From an uncultured Bacilli bacterium (GTDB lineage Bacteria > Bacillota_I > Bacilli_A > RFN20 > CAG-631): a stretch of DNA of 52,804 nt. The notes below the pieces were generated by a model. It saw only the letters and a list, made by a program, of their open reading frames with translations. It was not told the origin of the DNA and made no database searches. Shown here one piece after another: positions 23,733 through 32,002 of this stretch (position 1 is its first letter; each line of letters starts with the position of its first letter). The stretch covers positions 1-52,804 of the forward strand of contig CAKPXF010000017.1 in NCBI GenBank assembly GCA_934201705.1, given 5' to 3'. Both the position numbers and the translations under genes were made by a program.

Positions 23733-25039
23733 TGAATGTAAAAATATATAAATCAAGATTTATTTTAGAGCACAAATTTTCAGGCTCTAAATCTTTAACT
23801 CATCGCTATTTAATTGGTGCTTTTCTTTTAAATAATGGTATTATTTTAGATAATATTGCTATTAATGATGACATTACTGCCACATTAAATTTTTTTAAAG
23901 CACTTCAAAAAGAAATTGTTTTTACAAGTAGTAATAGTTTATATATAAAACCTAGTAAAGAATTACATTTTGATACTTTAATGATTGATAGCTTAGCATC
24001 AGCCTCTACTCTTCGTTTTTTACTTCCTTTATCATTAAATTTTGCGAAAAAAGTAATATTTAATTGTGATGCATCATTAATAAATAGACCTCTTGATATT
24101 TATTTAGAATTAATGAATAAATGTAATTTATCAATAGTAAAAAATGATAAGCAAATTATTTGCTCAGGAAGTATAAATTTAGATTATTATGAAATAGATG
24201 GTGGTATTTCCTCACAATTTATAACAGGCTTAATTATCAATGCTTTATATTTAAAAAAAGCTATTACTATAAAAGTAATTAAACGTTTCTATAGTATTGA
24301 TTATGTAAAAATGACTATTGCTGTTTTTAATAAACTTGGTTATGATATTGAATTTTTAAATGATGATACAATAATTGTTCATCAAGGTAAAAATGAATTG
24401 CTTTGGGACAATTATTTTATTGAAGGTGATTATTCGACAGCTAGCAATTTTATCGCTCTAAGTTGCTTAAATGGGGCATTAACATCTTATAATTTAAAGG
24501 AAAATAGTTTACAAGCTGATTATAAAATAATTGAAATATTAAAGCAAATGGGCGGAAATATTCGCTTTATAAATGAAAATAAAGCTCTTTATTCAATTAA
24601 TAATTCTTTACTTTTAAAAGGCATTGCTAAACAATTAAAAGCAGTTGATGTTGATATTGCTAATTGTATTGATTTAGGGCCAATATTGATGGTTGTTGCA
24701 AGCTTTGCAAATGGTACAAGTCATTTTAAAAATGTCGATCGTTTAAAAATAAAGGAATCTAATCGTTTAAAGGCAATGATTGATAATTTAACCTTACTTA
24801 ATGTAAATATTAAATATAGGGATAATGAAGTTATTATAACTGGTAAAAAGGAATACTTTAATAATGTTACATTGAACTCATTTAATGATCATCGTATAGC
24901 CATGGCTTTAAGCGTCTTTGCTTTATTAAATAATGGCATAATTGTTATTAAAGATGCTCAATGTGTTAAAAAATCTGAACCTGATTTTTTTGAAATATTA
25001 AAAAAAGGATGCAAAGAGAATGCTATTTGCTATGAATAA
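23732..25039 (+). CDS. aroA: 3-phosphoshikimate 1-carboxyvinyltransferase (EPSP synthase)
   Basis: 435 residues with two inverse alpha/beta domains. Recognisable elements: GSKSLTHR near the N-terminus (canonical GSKSxxxR), ASTLRFLLPL (the usual GTxxRFL with Gly replaced), NRPLDIYLELM, GGISSQFITGL, EGDYSTASNFIAL, VDRLKIKESNRL and FNDHRIAMAL. It transfers enolpyruvyl from PEP to shikimate-3-phosphate. The replaced Gly in the LASASTLRFL loop is near the glyphosate/PEP site, but I do not infer resistance. It is the last gene of the aro operon; its 3' end overlaps that of the convergent chorismate mutase by 17 nt. Confidence 0.93.
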   Translation: MNVKIYKSRFILEHKFSGSKSLTHRYLIGAFLLNNGIILDNIAINDDITATLNFFKALQKEIVFTSSNSLYIKPSKELHFDTLMIDSLASASTLRFLLPLSLNFAKKVIFNCDASLINRPLDIYLELMNKCNLSIVKNDKQIICSGSINLDYYEIDGGISSQFITGLIINALYLKKAITIKVIKRFYSIDYVKMTIAVFNKLGYDIEFLNDDTIIVHQGKNELLWDNYFIEGDYSTASNFIALSCLNGALTSYNLKENSLQADYKIIEILKQMGGNIRFINENKALYSINNSLLLKGIAKQLKAVDVDIANCIDLGPILMVVASFANGTSHFKNVDRLKIKESNRLKAMIDNLTLLNVNIKYRDNEVIITGKKEYFNNVTLNSFNDHRIAMALSVFALLNNGIIVIKDAQCVKKSEPDFFEILKKGCKENAICYE

Positions 25040-25298
25040 TATTCTCTTGCACCTTTTTTGATAATTCAAATATTTTATTTAATAATTCAAAATATAAAGT
25101 TCTAATATCTTTATCTTCTATATAAGAGCCATTTCTTATTAATAAAAATGTTTCTCTTCCTTGATCATAAACTGGATAATTGATCTCTTTTTTCCTTTTA
25201 GCAATATCCTTAATTAAATTCATTCTTTTTTCGAATAACTTTGCCAATTCTTTATCTACTTCATTAATCTTTTCTCTTAAAATATCTAATTCATCCAT
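25023..25298 (-). CDS. Chorismate mutase, AroQ type
   Basis: 91 residues from the ATG at 25298 (ribosome site AAAGGAG); the longer frame upstream is ignored. The all-helical fold is visible: LREKINEVDKELAKLFEKR, then KEINYPVYDQGRE and the C-terminal helix. LR, K/R and the E in DQGRE are the usual active-site positions. It turns chorismate into prephenate toward Phe and Tyr. It lies on the strand opposite to the aro operon and tail-to-tail with aroA, behind secDF and its terminator, so it is likely expressed from its own signal or by read-through from secDF. No prephenate dehydratase or dehydrogenase is nearby. Confidence 0.88.
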   Translation of the reverse strand: MDELDILREKINEVDKELAKLFEKRMNLIKDIAKRKKEINYPVYDQGRETFLLIRNGSYIEDKDIRTLYFELLNKIFELSKKVQENIIHSK

Positions 25299-25314
25299 CG
25301 TGTTTCTCCTTTTA

Positions 25315-25341
25315 ATAAAAGCCTGCAATTTCTGCAGGCTT
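25315..25341 (-). terminator. Terminator between secDF and chorismate mutase
   Basis: AAGCCTGCA (25319-25327) and TGCAGGCTT (25333-25341) form a perfect 9-bp stem with a 5-nt loop, followed on the reverse strand by TTTTATT. It is 9 bases beyond the secDF stop and 17 bases before the mutase start, so it may act as an attenuator for the mutase. Confidence 0.72.
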
Positions 25342-25350
25342 ATTTATTTA

Positions 25351-27858
25351 TTAATCATTAATACCAACAACAGTCATTTCTTGTGGGCCAGTTTCTTTTT
25401 GCTTTCCAACTTCAGCAGCAGCCTTTATAGCCTTCTTTTTAAGCTTTAACATATGACGTTTTTCAATAATTAGCCAGAATGCTGGAGCAATAAATATTGA
25501 TGTCGCAATACCAGATATTAAACCAACCATCATAGCGATTGAGAAAGCAAGTGTTGATTGTGAACCAATAAAGATTAATGCGGCAACTGGAAGCATTGTT
25601 GAAATTGTTGTCCAGAATGATCTTGATGCACAATTTTGTAATGCCTTATTAACAATGTTATAACGACCTTCTTCATCGATATTTCCAAAGTTAGTTTCCT
25701 TAGTAATTTCTCTAATTCTATCAAAGATAACAACTGTATCGTTAATTGAATAACCAATAATAGCAAGAACTGCAGAAACATAAGCTACCTGAACTTCAAT
25801 TCTAAATATTGCAAATATTGATAGCATTGATAATACGTCTAATAATAATGCAACAATTGAAGCTAAAGCATAAGTATATCTAAATCTAATTGAAATATAA
25901 ATTACAATTAGGATAAAAGCAATAGCTAATGATAATAAAGCATTGATAACAGTTGCTTTGGCCATTGTAGGCGATGATACTTGCTGACTAACAACAACAT
26001 AATCAGTATAATCTGCTACACTATTTAATTCTAATTGTTGATATACAGTTTCATCAAAATGTTGCAAGAAATCAGTATCATTCTTTGTGTTACCAACATT
26101 TTTGAATTTAATTGAAATTGATAAAGTATTACAATCATTTGTCTTATCATAATCTTTTACAATCGAAATATCTTCTTTTGAAGGTAATTGATTTTCAGCA
26201 ATAGCTGTATATTGATCAAGGAAATTAATAATATTTTCTTCTGTAATATTTCCATTTTCATCCTTGAATTTATCATTAAATTCTGTAATATCATCAAACT
26301 TATCTAAATTAGAAAAATTAATTGTTGCTGTAGCACCTGGTCTAAAGTCAAGTCCAAAGTTCAATGGATAAGCGCCAGTTCCTTTAACACCACCAGCAAT
26401 TGCAAAGCCTGTAGCAAATAAAGCTCCAACAATATATACACATACTAATGAAACTAAAACCTTCTTTGAAAATTTTACAAAATTAAAGCCATTAAATTTA
26501 CCAAAGTATGTTTGAACCTCACCCTTATGAATATCTGGAATTTTATCTTCCTTAACACCAAGTAAATGCTTTTTATTATCAAGTTTTCCACTCTTTATTA
26601 ATAGATACATTAGTAAACGAGTAACTAATAGCATAATAATAACGTTAAATACTGTCGTAATTAATAGCATTGTTGCAAAACCTTTAACTGATCTTTTACC
26701 AAAGAAGTATAAAGCACAGCCTGCAATAATAGTTGTAATATTTGAGTCAAGAATTGAGGACAATGATTTTTTAGTTGATTCTTCATATGCTGAACGTACT
26801 GAACGTCCTTTATATAATTCATCAGCAAGTCTTTCAAATAAAATAATACAAGCATCCACTGCCATACCTAAACCAATAACAATAGCAGCAATTGTATCAG
26901 GTCCATACTCACCACCAATCAAGTTAAATACAATTAGAATAGCAGCAGTATAGAATAATAATGTTAATGAAGCGACAGCACCAGGAATTTTATATATTAA
27001 AATCATCATTACGATAACAGCTAATAAACCAACGATACCAGCAATTAATGATTTGTTAAATGCTTCAGTTCCATATGCACCATCAACCTTCATTATATCA
27101 GTTCTTTTAAGTTCAAAGTTCATATTGCCAGCTGATAATAGTTTACCAATTTGACTAGCTTCCTTTGCTGAAAAAGAGCCAGTAATTTGTGCTGTTTCAG
27201 AAGTAATTGCTTCATTAACTTTTGCATTAACGATTACTTTTTTAGCAGCAGCAGCTTGTTGCTCTGCAGTACCTTGACCATTATATGCAGCAAAGTCACC
27301 AATATAGCCAGTTTCTGTATTTGGTTCTTCATAACCAATCCAAGCAATCATATTCTTACCAGCAATTGAGCCAGTTTTTTCGCCAAATTTTTGCGTATCA
27401 GCAATATTTAGTAAAACGATTGGTGTACCATTATCATAAGATAAAATGGCACCATCCTTTTCTTTTAAAACAGAGCCATCCATTAAGAAATTACCACTAT
27501 CATCTGTAAAAGTAATATCAGTATCAGATTCAATTAATGATAATACCTCTGCAAGTTCTGTTGAATCTTTAGAAGATACACATACACGAATGTGCTTTGC
27601 TTCATTATCACCAGGTGTTTTTTCAACTGAAACTTGAGGGTTCTTAACACCAGCAATATCAATACGGCTTGCAATTACATCAGCAACATCTTGCATTACA
27701 GGCATTTCGCTTCCTTCTTTTTCAGAAACTTCATAAACAACCTCATATCCACCTTTAAATTCAATACCTAAATTCGGATTTTTAATTGATGGCAATGTAA
27801 AGAACAAAACTGCCAAAATGGTAAATACCATTGAAAAGAATGAAAATAATCTACGCAT
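25351..27858 (-). CDS. secDF: SecDF protein-export fusion
   Basis: About 835 residues from the ATG at 27858 (ribosome site AAAGGGGG). The N-terminal half is SecD: first helix, then GIEFKGGYEVVYEV, a periplasmic-side domain and the membrane block with GLGMAVDACIILFERL. The second half is SecF: LDFRPGATATINF, a long extracellular segment, and IGYSINDTVVIFDRIRE. About 12 membrane helices in all. It uses the proton motive force to complete translocation through SecYEG. The SecDF fusion is common in Bacilli. It is transcribed away from the spoVB-like gene, with which it shares the 27859-27995 gap. Confidence 0.95.
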   Translation of the reverse strand: MRRLFSFFSMVFTILAVLFFTLPSIKNPNLGIEFKGGYEVVYEVSEKEGSEMPVMQDVADVIASRIDIAGVKNPQVSVEKTPGDNEAKHIRVCVSSKDSTELAEVLSLIESDTDITFTDDSGNFLMDGSVLKEKDGAILSYDNGTPIVLLNIADTQKFGEKTGSIAGKNMIAWIGYEEPNTETGYIGDFAAYNGQGTAEQQAAAAKKVIVNAKVNEAITSETAQITGSFSAKEASQIGKLLSAGNMNFELKRTDIMKVDGAYGTEAFNKSLIAGIVGLLAVIVMMILIYKIPGAVASLTLLFYTAAILIVFNLIGGEYGPDTIAAIVIGLGMAVDACIILFERLADELYKGRSVRSAYEESTKKSLSSILDSNITTIIAGCALYFFGKRSVKGFATMLLITTVFNVIIMLLVTRLLMYLLIKSGKLDNKKHLLGVKEDKIPDIHKGEVQTYFGKFNGFNFVKFSKKVLVSLVCVYIVGALFATGFAIAGGVKGTGAYPLNFGLDFRPGATATINFSNLDKFDDITEFNDKFKDENGNITEENIINFLDQYTAIAENQLPSKEDISIVKDYDKTNDCNTLSISIKFKNVGNTKNDTDFLQHFDETVYQQLELNSVADYTDYVVVSQQVSSPTMAKATVINALLSLAIAFILIVIYISIRFRYTYALASIVALLLDVLSMLSIFAIFRIEVQVAYVSAVLAIIGYSINDTVVIFDRIREITKETNFGNIDEEGRYNIVNKALQNCASRSFWTTISTMLPVAALIFIGSQSTLAFSIAMMVGLISGIATSIFIAPAFWLIIEKRHMLKLKKKAIKAAAEVGKQKETGPQEMTVVGIND

Positions 27859-27995
27859 TAGGTTTCCCCCTTTTAAATCAATTCTTATAATAAATTTCAA
27901 GTAATAATGTATGTAATATATAAAATATATTAAAATACTTGCTCATATACTTTACCATTTTTTCATAAAATAAGCAATAAGAAAGGTGAAATATC

Positions 27996-29324
27996 ATTAA
28001 AAAAAATATCTTTAAGGCCATAAGTAGCCTAATTTTTCTAAGTATGATTGCAAAAATTATTTCAATTTTTGCTAAAATTGTAATTGCAAGAAAGATTTCA
28101 ACACTTGCTATGTCTGTTTATTCTTTAACATTACCAACGCTTTCATTACTATTAAATATAGCTCAATTAGGAATTCCAACAACAATAAGTAAGCTCATTG
28201 CTAAAAGGAAATACCCTACCTTTAAAATAATGCAAGTAAGTATCATTGTAATGCTATTAATCGACTTGATTGTCGGAATAATTTATGTTTTTTTTGTGCC
28301 AAGTTTAGCCCATGAATATTTAAAAAACCCACATACTTTACTTACACTATATGGAATGGTTTTGCTTCTTCCTCTTATATCATTAACATCAATTCTAAAG
28401 GGATATTTTATCGGAATTGATAAAGTTGATACAACAGCAAAATGCCAAATAAGTGAAGAAATTTCAAGGCTGCTATTTGTTTTTTTATTAGTTGATTTTA
28501 TCAATAAAAATAACATTTCTTTATTATCATTTTTCACTTTATTTTCTTCAATTGTTGGTGAAATTGCATCTTTAATACATTTATGTATTAATTTAAATTT
28601 CAAAAATTTTAAAAAGAGAGTTGTTTTACATAATGAGTCCAATAAAAAAATTATTTTTCATATTATGAAGTTTTCATTAATGAGTACATCAACTAAATTA
28701 TTTGGCTCTTTGATTTATTTTTTTGAGCCAATTTTATTTACATATTTAATGCAAAAAGCAAATGTTCCACTAGATGAATTAACTCTTCAATATGGTATTA
28801 TAAATAGTTATGTTTTACCCCTTATTTTATTACCATCTTTCTTTTCAAACTGCATAGCAATCTTTATTTTACCTAAGCTATCATTTAATATTGAAAGAAA
28901 CAATTTTTTAATAGCGAAAAAACTATTTTTACAAGTTATTGCTTATTCAATTACAATTGGCTTTATATGTATATCATTTATATATTTTTTCCCAGAAATG
29001 ATAACAAAGATATTATATGGAAAAATAATTGGAATATACTATATAAAACGTTATTCATTTTTCCTTTGTATTTGCTTTTTACAAGCTCCATTTCATATGG
29101 CATTGATATCATTTGACAAAGAAAAACTATTGTTATTTGAATCAATTATATGTAATATAATCAAAATAGTGTGTTTTTTTGCTTTCATTCCACTTTATAA
29201 AACAGACGGTTTACTTATTTCAATTTTAATTTCACTATATACTTCTATATTTATTCACATAATTTCATTATCTAAATGTTTTATTTCCTTTAAGAATAAA
29301 GGTAAATTCGTTATTAATAAATAA
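27996..29324 (+). CDS. SpoVB/MurJ-like lipid flippase, apparent ATT start
   Basis: 442 residues if begun at ATT (27996). The first ATG (28044) has no ribosome site and would cut off the head of helix 1; the upstream codons read (M)KKNIFKAISSLIFLSMIAK, the normal opening of this family, and AAAGGTGA lies 6 nt before the ATT. An in-frame TGA (27987) excludes anything earlier, leaving ATC (27993) or ATT as start. About 12-14 membrane helices of the MOP superfamily follow (polysaccharide/SpoVB branch: IFAKIVIARKIS, LGIPTTISKLIA). Such proteins flip lipid-linked wall or polysaccharide precursors; SpoVB acts in spore cortex formation. It lies between secDF and DUF421 as in B. subtilis, and overlaps the convergent DUF421 gene by 57 nt. 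Confidence 0.85.
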   Translation: MKKNIFKAISSLIFLSMIAKIISIFAKIVIARKISTLAMSVYSLTLPTLSLLLNIAQLGIPTTISKLIAKRKYPTFKIMQVSIIVMLLIDLIVGIIYVFFVPSLAHEYLKNPHTLLTLYGMVLLLPLISLTSILKGYFIGIDKVDTTAKCQISEEISRLLFVFLLVDFINKNNISLLSFFTLFSSIVGEIASLIHLCINLNFKNFKKRVVLHNESNKKIIFHIMKFSLMSTSTKLFGSLIYFFEPILFTYLMQKANVPLDELTLQYGIINSYVLPLILLPSFFSNCIAIFILPKLSFNIERNNFLIAKKLFLQVIAYSITIGFICISFIYFFPEMITKILYGKIIGIYYIKRYSFFLCICFLQAPFHMALISFDKEKLLLFESIICNIIKIVCFFAFIPLYKTDGLLISILISLYTSIFIHIISLSKCFISFKNKGKFVINK

Positions 29325-29918
29325 GCATAATTTAATATCCTTTATTCTTTTAATATTTGCTTTATTTATTTTATAAAGTAAAAATCTTTCATCCATTTTT
29401 AATTTTTTAAGATTATCTATTTCAATTTCACCATCACTAATTAAAGGATCTGGAAAATTAGAAATTGAATCTTGATATGTAATTACAGATAATTTTCCTG
29501 AGTTTTCTAAAATTGCCCATTTTATCAACGTTACGCTATCAATTCCTTTTTCTCTAATTTGATTATACAAATCATCAATACTATACCTTTGCTTTTTCAT
29601 TTCATCAAAATCAATATTGCCATCATTTATTATTATTGATTTTTTTCCATCTATGATATTCCTTATTTTTTTACTTTTTAAAGTTATCTTTGCAAGTAAG
29701 ATTTGAAGAATACATAAAATCGCAACTGAGGCAATTGATAAATAAAATGGAATTGTATGATCTAAAATAGCAATAGTAATAATATCAGATATTGTAAAAT
29801 AAACTGCTAAATCAAAAATAGATAAGCTACCCACCTCTCTTTTGCCCATTATTCTAATAATTACTATTAGATAAATATACATTAAAATAGTGTAACAAAT
29901 AACCTTAATTAATTGCAT
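29268..29918 (-). CDS. DUF421 membrane protein (YrbG/YetF-like)
   Basis: 216 residues from the ATG at 29918 (ribosome site GGGAG). Three N-terminal membrane helices contain IRIMGKREVGSLSIFDLAVY, the hallmark of DUF421 (MGKRxxGxLxxFDLV). The cytoplasmic domain follows, with ILAKITLKSKKIRNIIDGKK and the conserved MKKQRYSIDDLYNQIREKGI and IKWAILENSGKLSVI. Function is unknown; B. subtilis YetF/YrbG relatives are spore and envelope proteins. It is convergent with the flippase. Its position between spoVB-like and TIGR04086 genes matches the B. subtilis yrbG neighbourhood, although the strand is different. Confidence 0.88.
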   Translation of the reverse strand: MQLIKVICYTILMYIYLIVIIRIMGKREVGSLSIFDLAVYFTISDIITIAILDHTIPFYLSIASVAILCILQILLAKITLKSKKIRNIIDGKKSIIINDGNIDFDEMKKQRYSIDDLYNQIREKGIDSVTLIKWAILENSGKLSVITYQDSISNFPDPLISDGEIEIDNLKKLKMDERFLLYKINKANIKRIKDIKLCLFINNEFTFILKGNKTFR

Positions 29919-29979
29919 TTTATCAACTCCCAATGTATATTTTTAACATTTTTTGAATATATATACTTTAGGTGAGTAT

Positions 29980-30342
29980 ATGAAAAAAAATTTATTATCT
30001 ATTAGTTTTTCAATTATAGCATTATTAGTTTTAGTAACAATTACATCCTTTATTTTTTCTTTAATCCATTATAAAATGGGAATTTCAATAAATAAGTATG
30101 TTGTTATTACTATTTCAACTATTTTATTTTTTGTTTCAGGCTTTATTTATGGACTAATAAATAAAAAACAAGGATTATTAGGTTCAATAATTTTTATCCT
30201 TGTTTATATAATTTATTGTGTAATTGATATTTTTGCTATAAATAAAGGCGATTTCGATAATGTAATTATTTTATTTATAGCTGGAAAATGTGTTGCCTAT
30301 ACATGTGGAGCAATACTAAGCGTTAACATTAAAAAGCATTAA
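29980..30342 (+). CDS. TIGR04086-like small membrane protein (YrzE-like)
   Basis: About 120 residues from the ATG at 29980, which follows AGGTGAG; the ATG at 29953 lacks a ribosome site. Four hydrophobic helices are visible (about 5-26, 38-55, 62-80, 90-112) with short loops (YGLINKKQGLLGS). The layout matches the four-helix TIGR04086 family, of unknown function, whose B. subtilis member yrzE lies beside spoVB and yrbG. The end of the gene overlaps the end of ruvB by 4 nt. Family assignment rests on topology and context. Confidence 0.7.
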   Translation: MKKNLLSISFSIIALLVLVTITSFIFSLIHYKMGISINKYVVITISTILFFVSGFIYGLINKKQGLLGSIIFILVYIIYCVIDIFAINKGDFDNVIILFIAGKCVAYTCGAILSVNIKKH

Positions 30343-31349
30343 AACAATGTTGATTGATGTGGAATTTTTAAATGTTTATAGGCCTTTTCAGTAACCATTC
30401 TACCACGTGGTGTCCTATTAATTAAACCTTGCTGTAACAAATATGGTTCGTAAACATCTTCAAGAGTTACCTCTTCTTCACCAATTGCTGCTGCAATAGA
30501 TTCAATTCCAACAGGTCCTCCCTTAAATCTATCGATTATGCCCTTTAAGTATCTAATATCTACATCGTCAAGACCTAACGAATCAACCTTTAAAGCATTT
30601 AAAGCATCAAGAGTTACTTGGTATGATAAAACACCATCATTTACGACTGTTGCAAAGTCTCTTACCCGCCTAAACAAACGATTTGCAATACGTGGTGTTC
30701 CTCTACTTCTTCTTGCAAGCTCACTGGCTGCTTCATCGCTTATATCACTATTGTAAACCTTAGCGGTTCTAACAACAATTTTCTTAATATCCTCTAGCGA
30801 ATAATAATCAAGTTTAAAAACAATTCCAAATCGATCTCTTAAAGGTGATGCAACATCACCAACCCTGGTTGTTGCCCCAACTAGCGTGAATGGAGGAAGT
30901 GCAATAGTAATTGAATGAGCACTACTATCCTTACCAACAACTATGTTAATTTCAAAATCTTCCATAGCAGCATATAATACTTCTTCAACCACCTTTGGAA
31001 GTCTATGAATTTCATCAATAAACAAGACATCTCCTGGCTCAAGCATTGATAAAATTGATGCTAAATCACCTGTTTTTTCAATAGCAGGTCCGCTTGCAAC
31101 CTTAATATTTGCTTTTTTTTCATTAGCAATAACATAAGCAAGTGTTGTTTTACCAAGTCCTGGTGGGCCATAAATTAAGACATGGTCTAACGCTTCATTA
31201 CGTTTATTAGAAGCCGTAATGAAAATAGACAAATTTCTTTTCATGTCCTCTTGACCAATATATTCCTTTAAAGATGAAGGCCTAAGCTTTAACTCAGCAT
31301 CATCATCCTCTTTTCTTTCTTCAGGTTGTAATAATCTTTCCTCACTCAA
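30339..31349 (-). CDS. ruvB: Holliday junction helicase motor RuvB
   Basis: 336 residues. AAA+ ATPase: the N-terminal LRPSSLKEYIGQ, Walker A GPPGLGKTTLA, Walker B LFIDEIHRLP, sensor GATTRVGDVASPLRDRFG, arginine finger region and the C-terminal winged helix (PYLLQQGLINRTPRGR). It drives branch migration with RuvA. TTG at 31349 is the start, with AGGTG 7 nt before it inside the end of ruvA. RuvC is absent, as in other Firmicutes, which use RecU. Confidence 0.97.
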   Translation of the reverse strand: MSEERLLQPEERKEDDDAELKLRPSSLKEYIGQEDMKRNLSIFITASNKRNEALDHVLIYGPPGLGKTTLAYVIANEKKANIKVASGPAIEKTGDLASILSMLEPGDVLFIDEIHRLPKVVEEVLYAAMEDFEINIVVGKDSSAHSITIALPPFTLVGATTRVGDVASPLRDRFGIVFKLDYYSLEDIKKIVVRTAKVYNSDISDEAASELARRSRGTPRIANRLFRRVRDFATVVNDGVLSYQVTLDALNALKVDSLGLDDVDIRYLKGIIDRFKGGPVGIESIAAAIGEEEVTLEDVYEPYLLQQGLINRTPRGRMVTEKAYKHLKIPHQSTLF

Positions 31350-31359
31350 AATAATACAC

Positions 31360-31932
31360 CTACCTTCTTAGCATTTTTAAGCAATCTTTAATAATTTCTG
31401 GTGTTTGTTTCTTTTCAATATCTATAACTTTATTAATTACAGAATCTATTTCGTTTGTTTTAAAGCCAAATTGCTTTAATGCATCATAAACATCACTATA
31501 TACATCACTCTTTTTACTTGATGGCTTGTTTTCATTTACATCCATAACTAATTTACCCTTCAAATCTAAAATGATTTGTTGGGCTGCCTTTGGACCAACT
31601 GAAGGTAATTTTTTTAAAAACGCAAGATTTCCAAGTTCAATAGCACTAATTAAAGAAGTAGTAGAACATGCTCCAAGTATTGCAGAAGCAGTTTTTGGAC
31701 CAATTCCATTAACATTAATTAATTTTAAAAATAAATCCTGCTCTTGCTTAGTCTTAAAGCCATATAATGAAAAGCCATCATCCTTTACTTGAAAGTATGT
31801 ATACACTAAAGCTTGACCAAAAGAAAAATCTTGAGGCTTACCAACAAATACTTGAAATCCAATTCCATTAACATCAATTAGAATACTATCAATTTTTATA
31901 TCGACTATCTCGCCCTTTAAAAATGAAATCAT
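31360..31932 (-). CDS. ruvA: Holliday junction-binding protein RuvA
   Basis: 190 residues from the ATG at 31932 (AGGTGG five bases upstream), giving the canonical opening MISFLKGEI; the in-frame TTG at 31941 lies within the ribosome site. Domain I is an OB fold, domain II has two helix-hairpin-helix motifs (INVNGIGPKTASAIL and LPSVGPKAAQQIILDLKGK), and domain III (about 145-190) contacts RuvB. It loads RuvB rings on four-way junctions. It is first in the ruvA-ruvB operon. Confidence 0.96.
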   Translation of the reverse strand: MISFLKGEIVDIKIDSILIDVNGIGFQVFVGKPQDFSFGQALVYTYFQVKDDGFSLYGFKTKQEQDLFLKLINVNGIGPKTASAILGACSTTSLISAIELGNLAFLKKLPSVGPKAAQQIILDLKGKLVMDVNENKPSSKKSDVYSDVYDALKQFGFKTNEIDSVINKVIDIEKKQTPEIIKDCLKMLRR

Positions 31933-32002
31933 ACAATCCACCTGCCTCTTTATTATTATATAATAAATTTAAGGCTATTTAAACATTTTCTTCTGATAAT
32001 TA

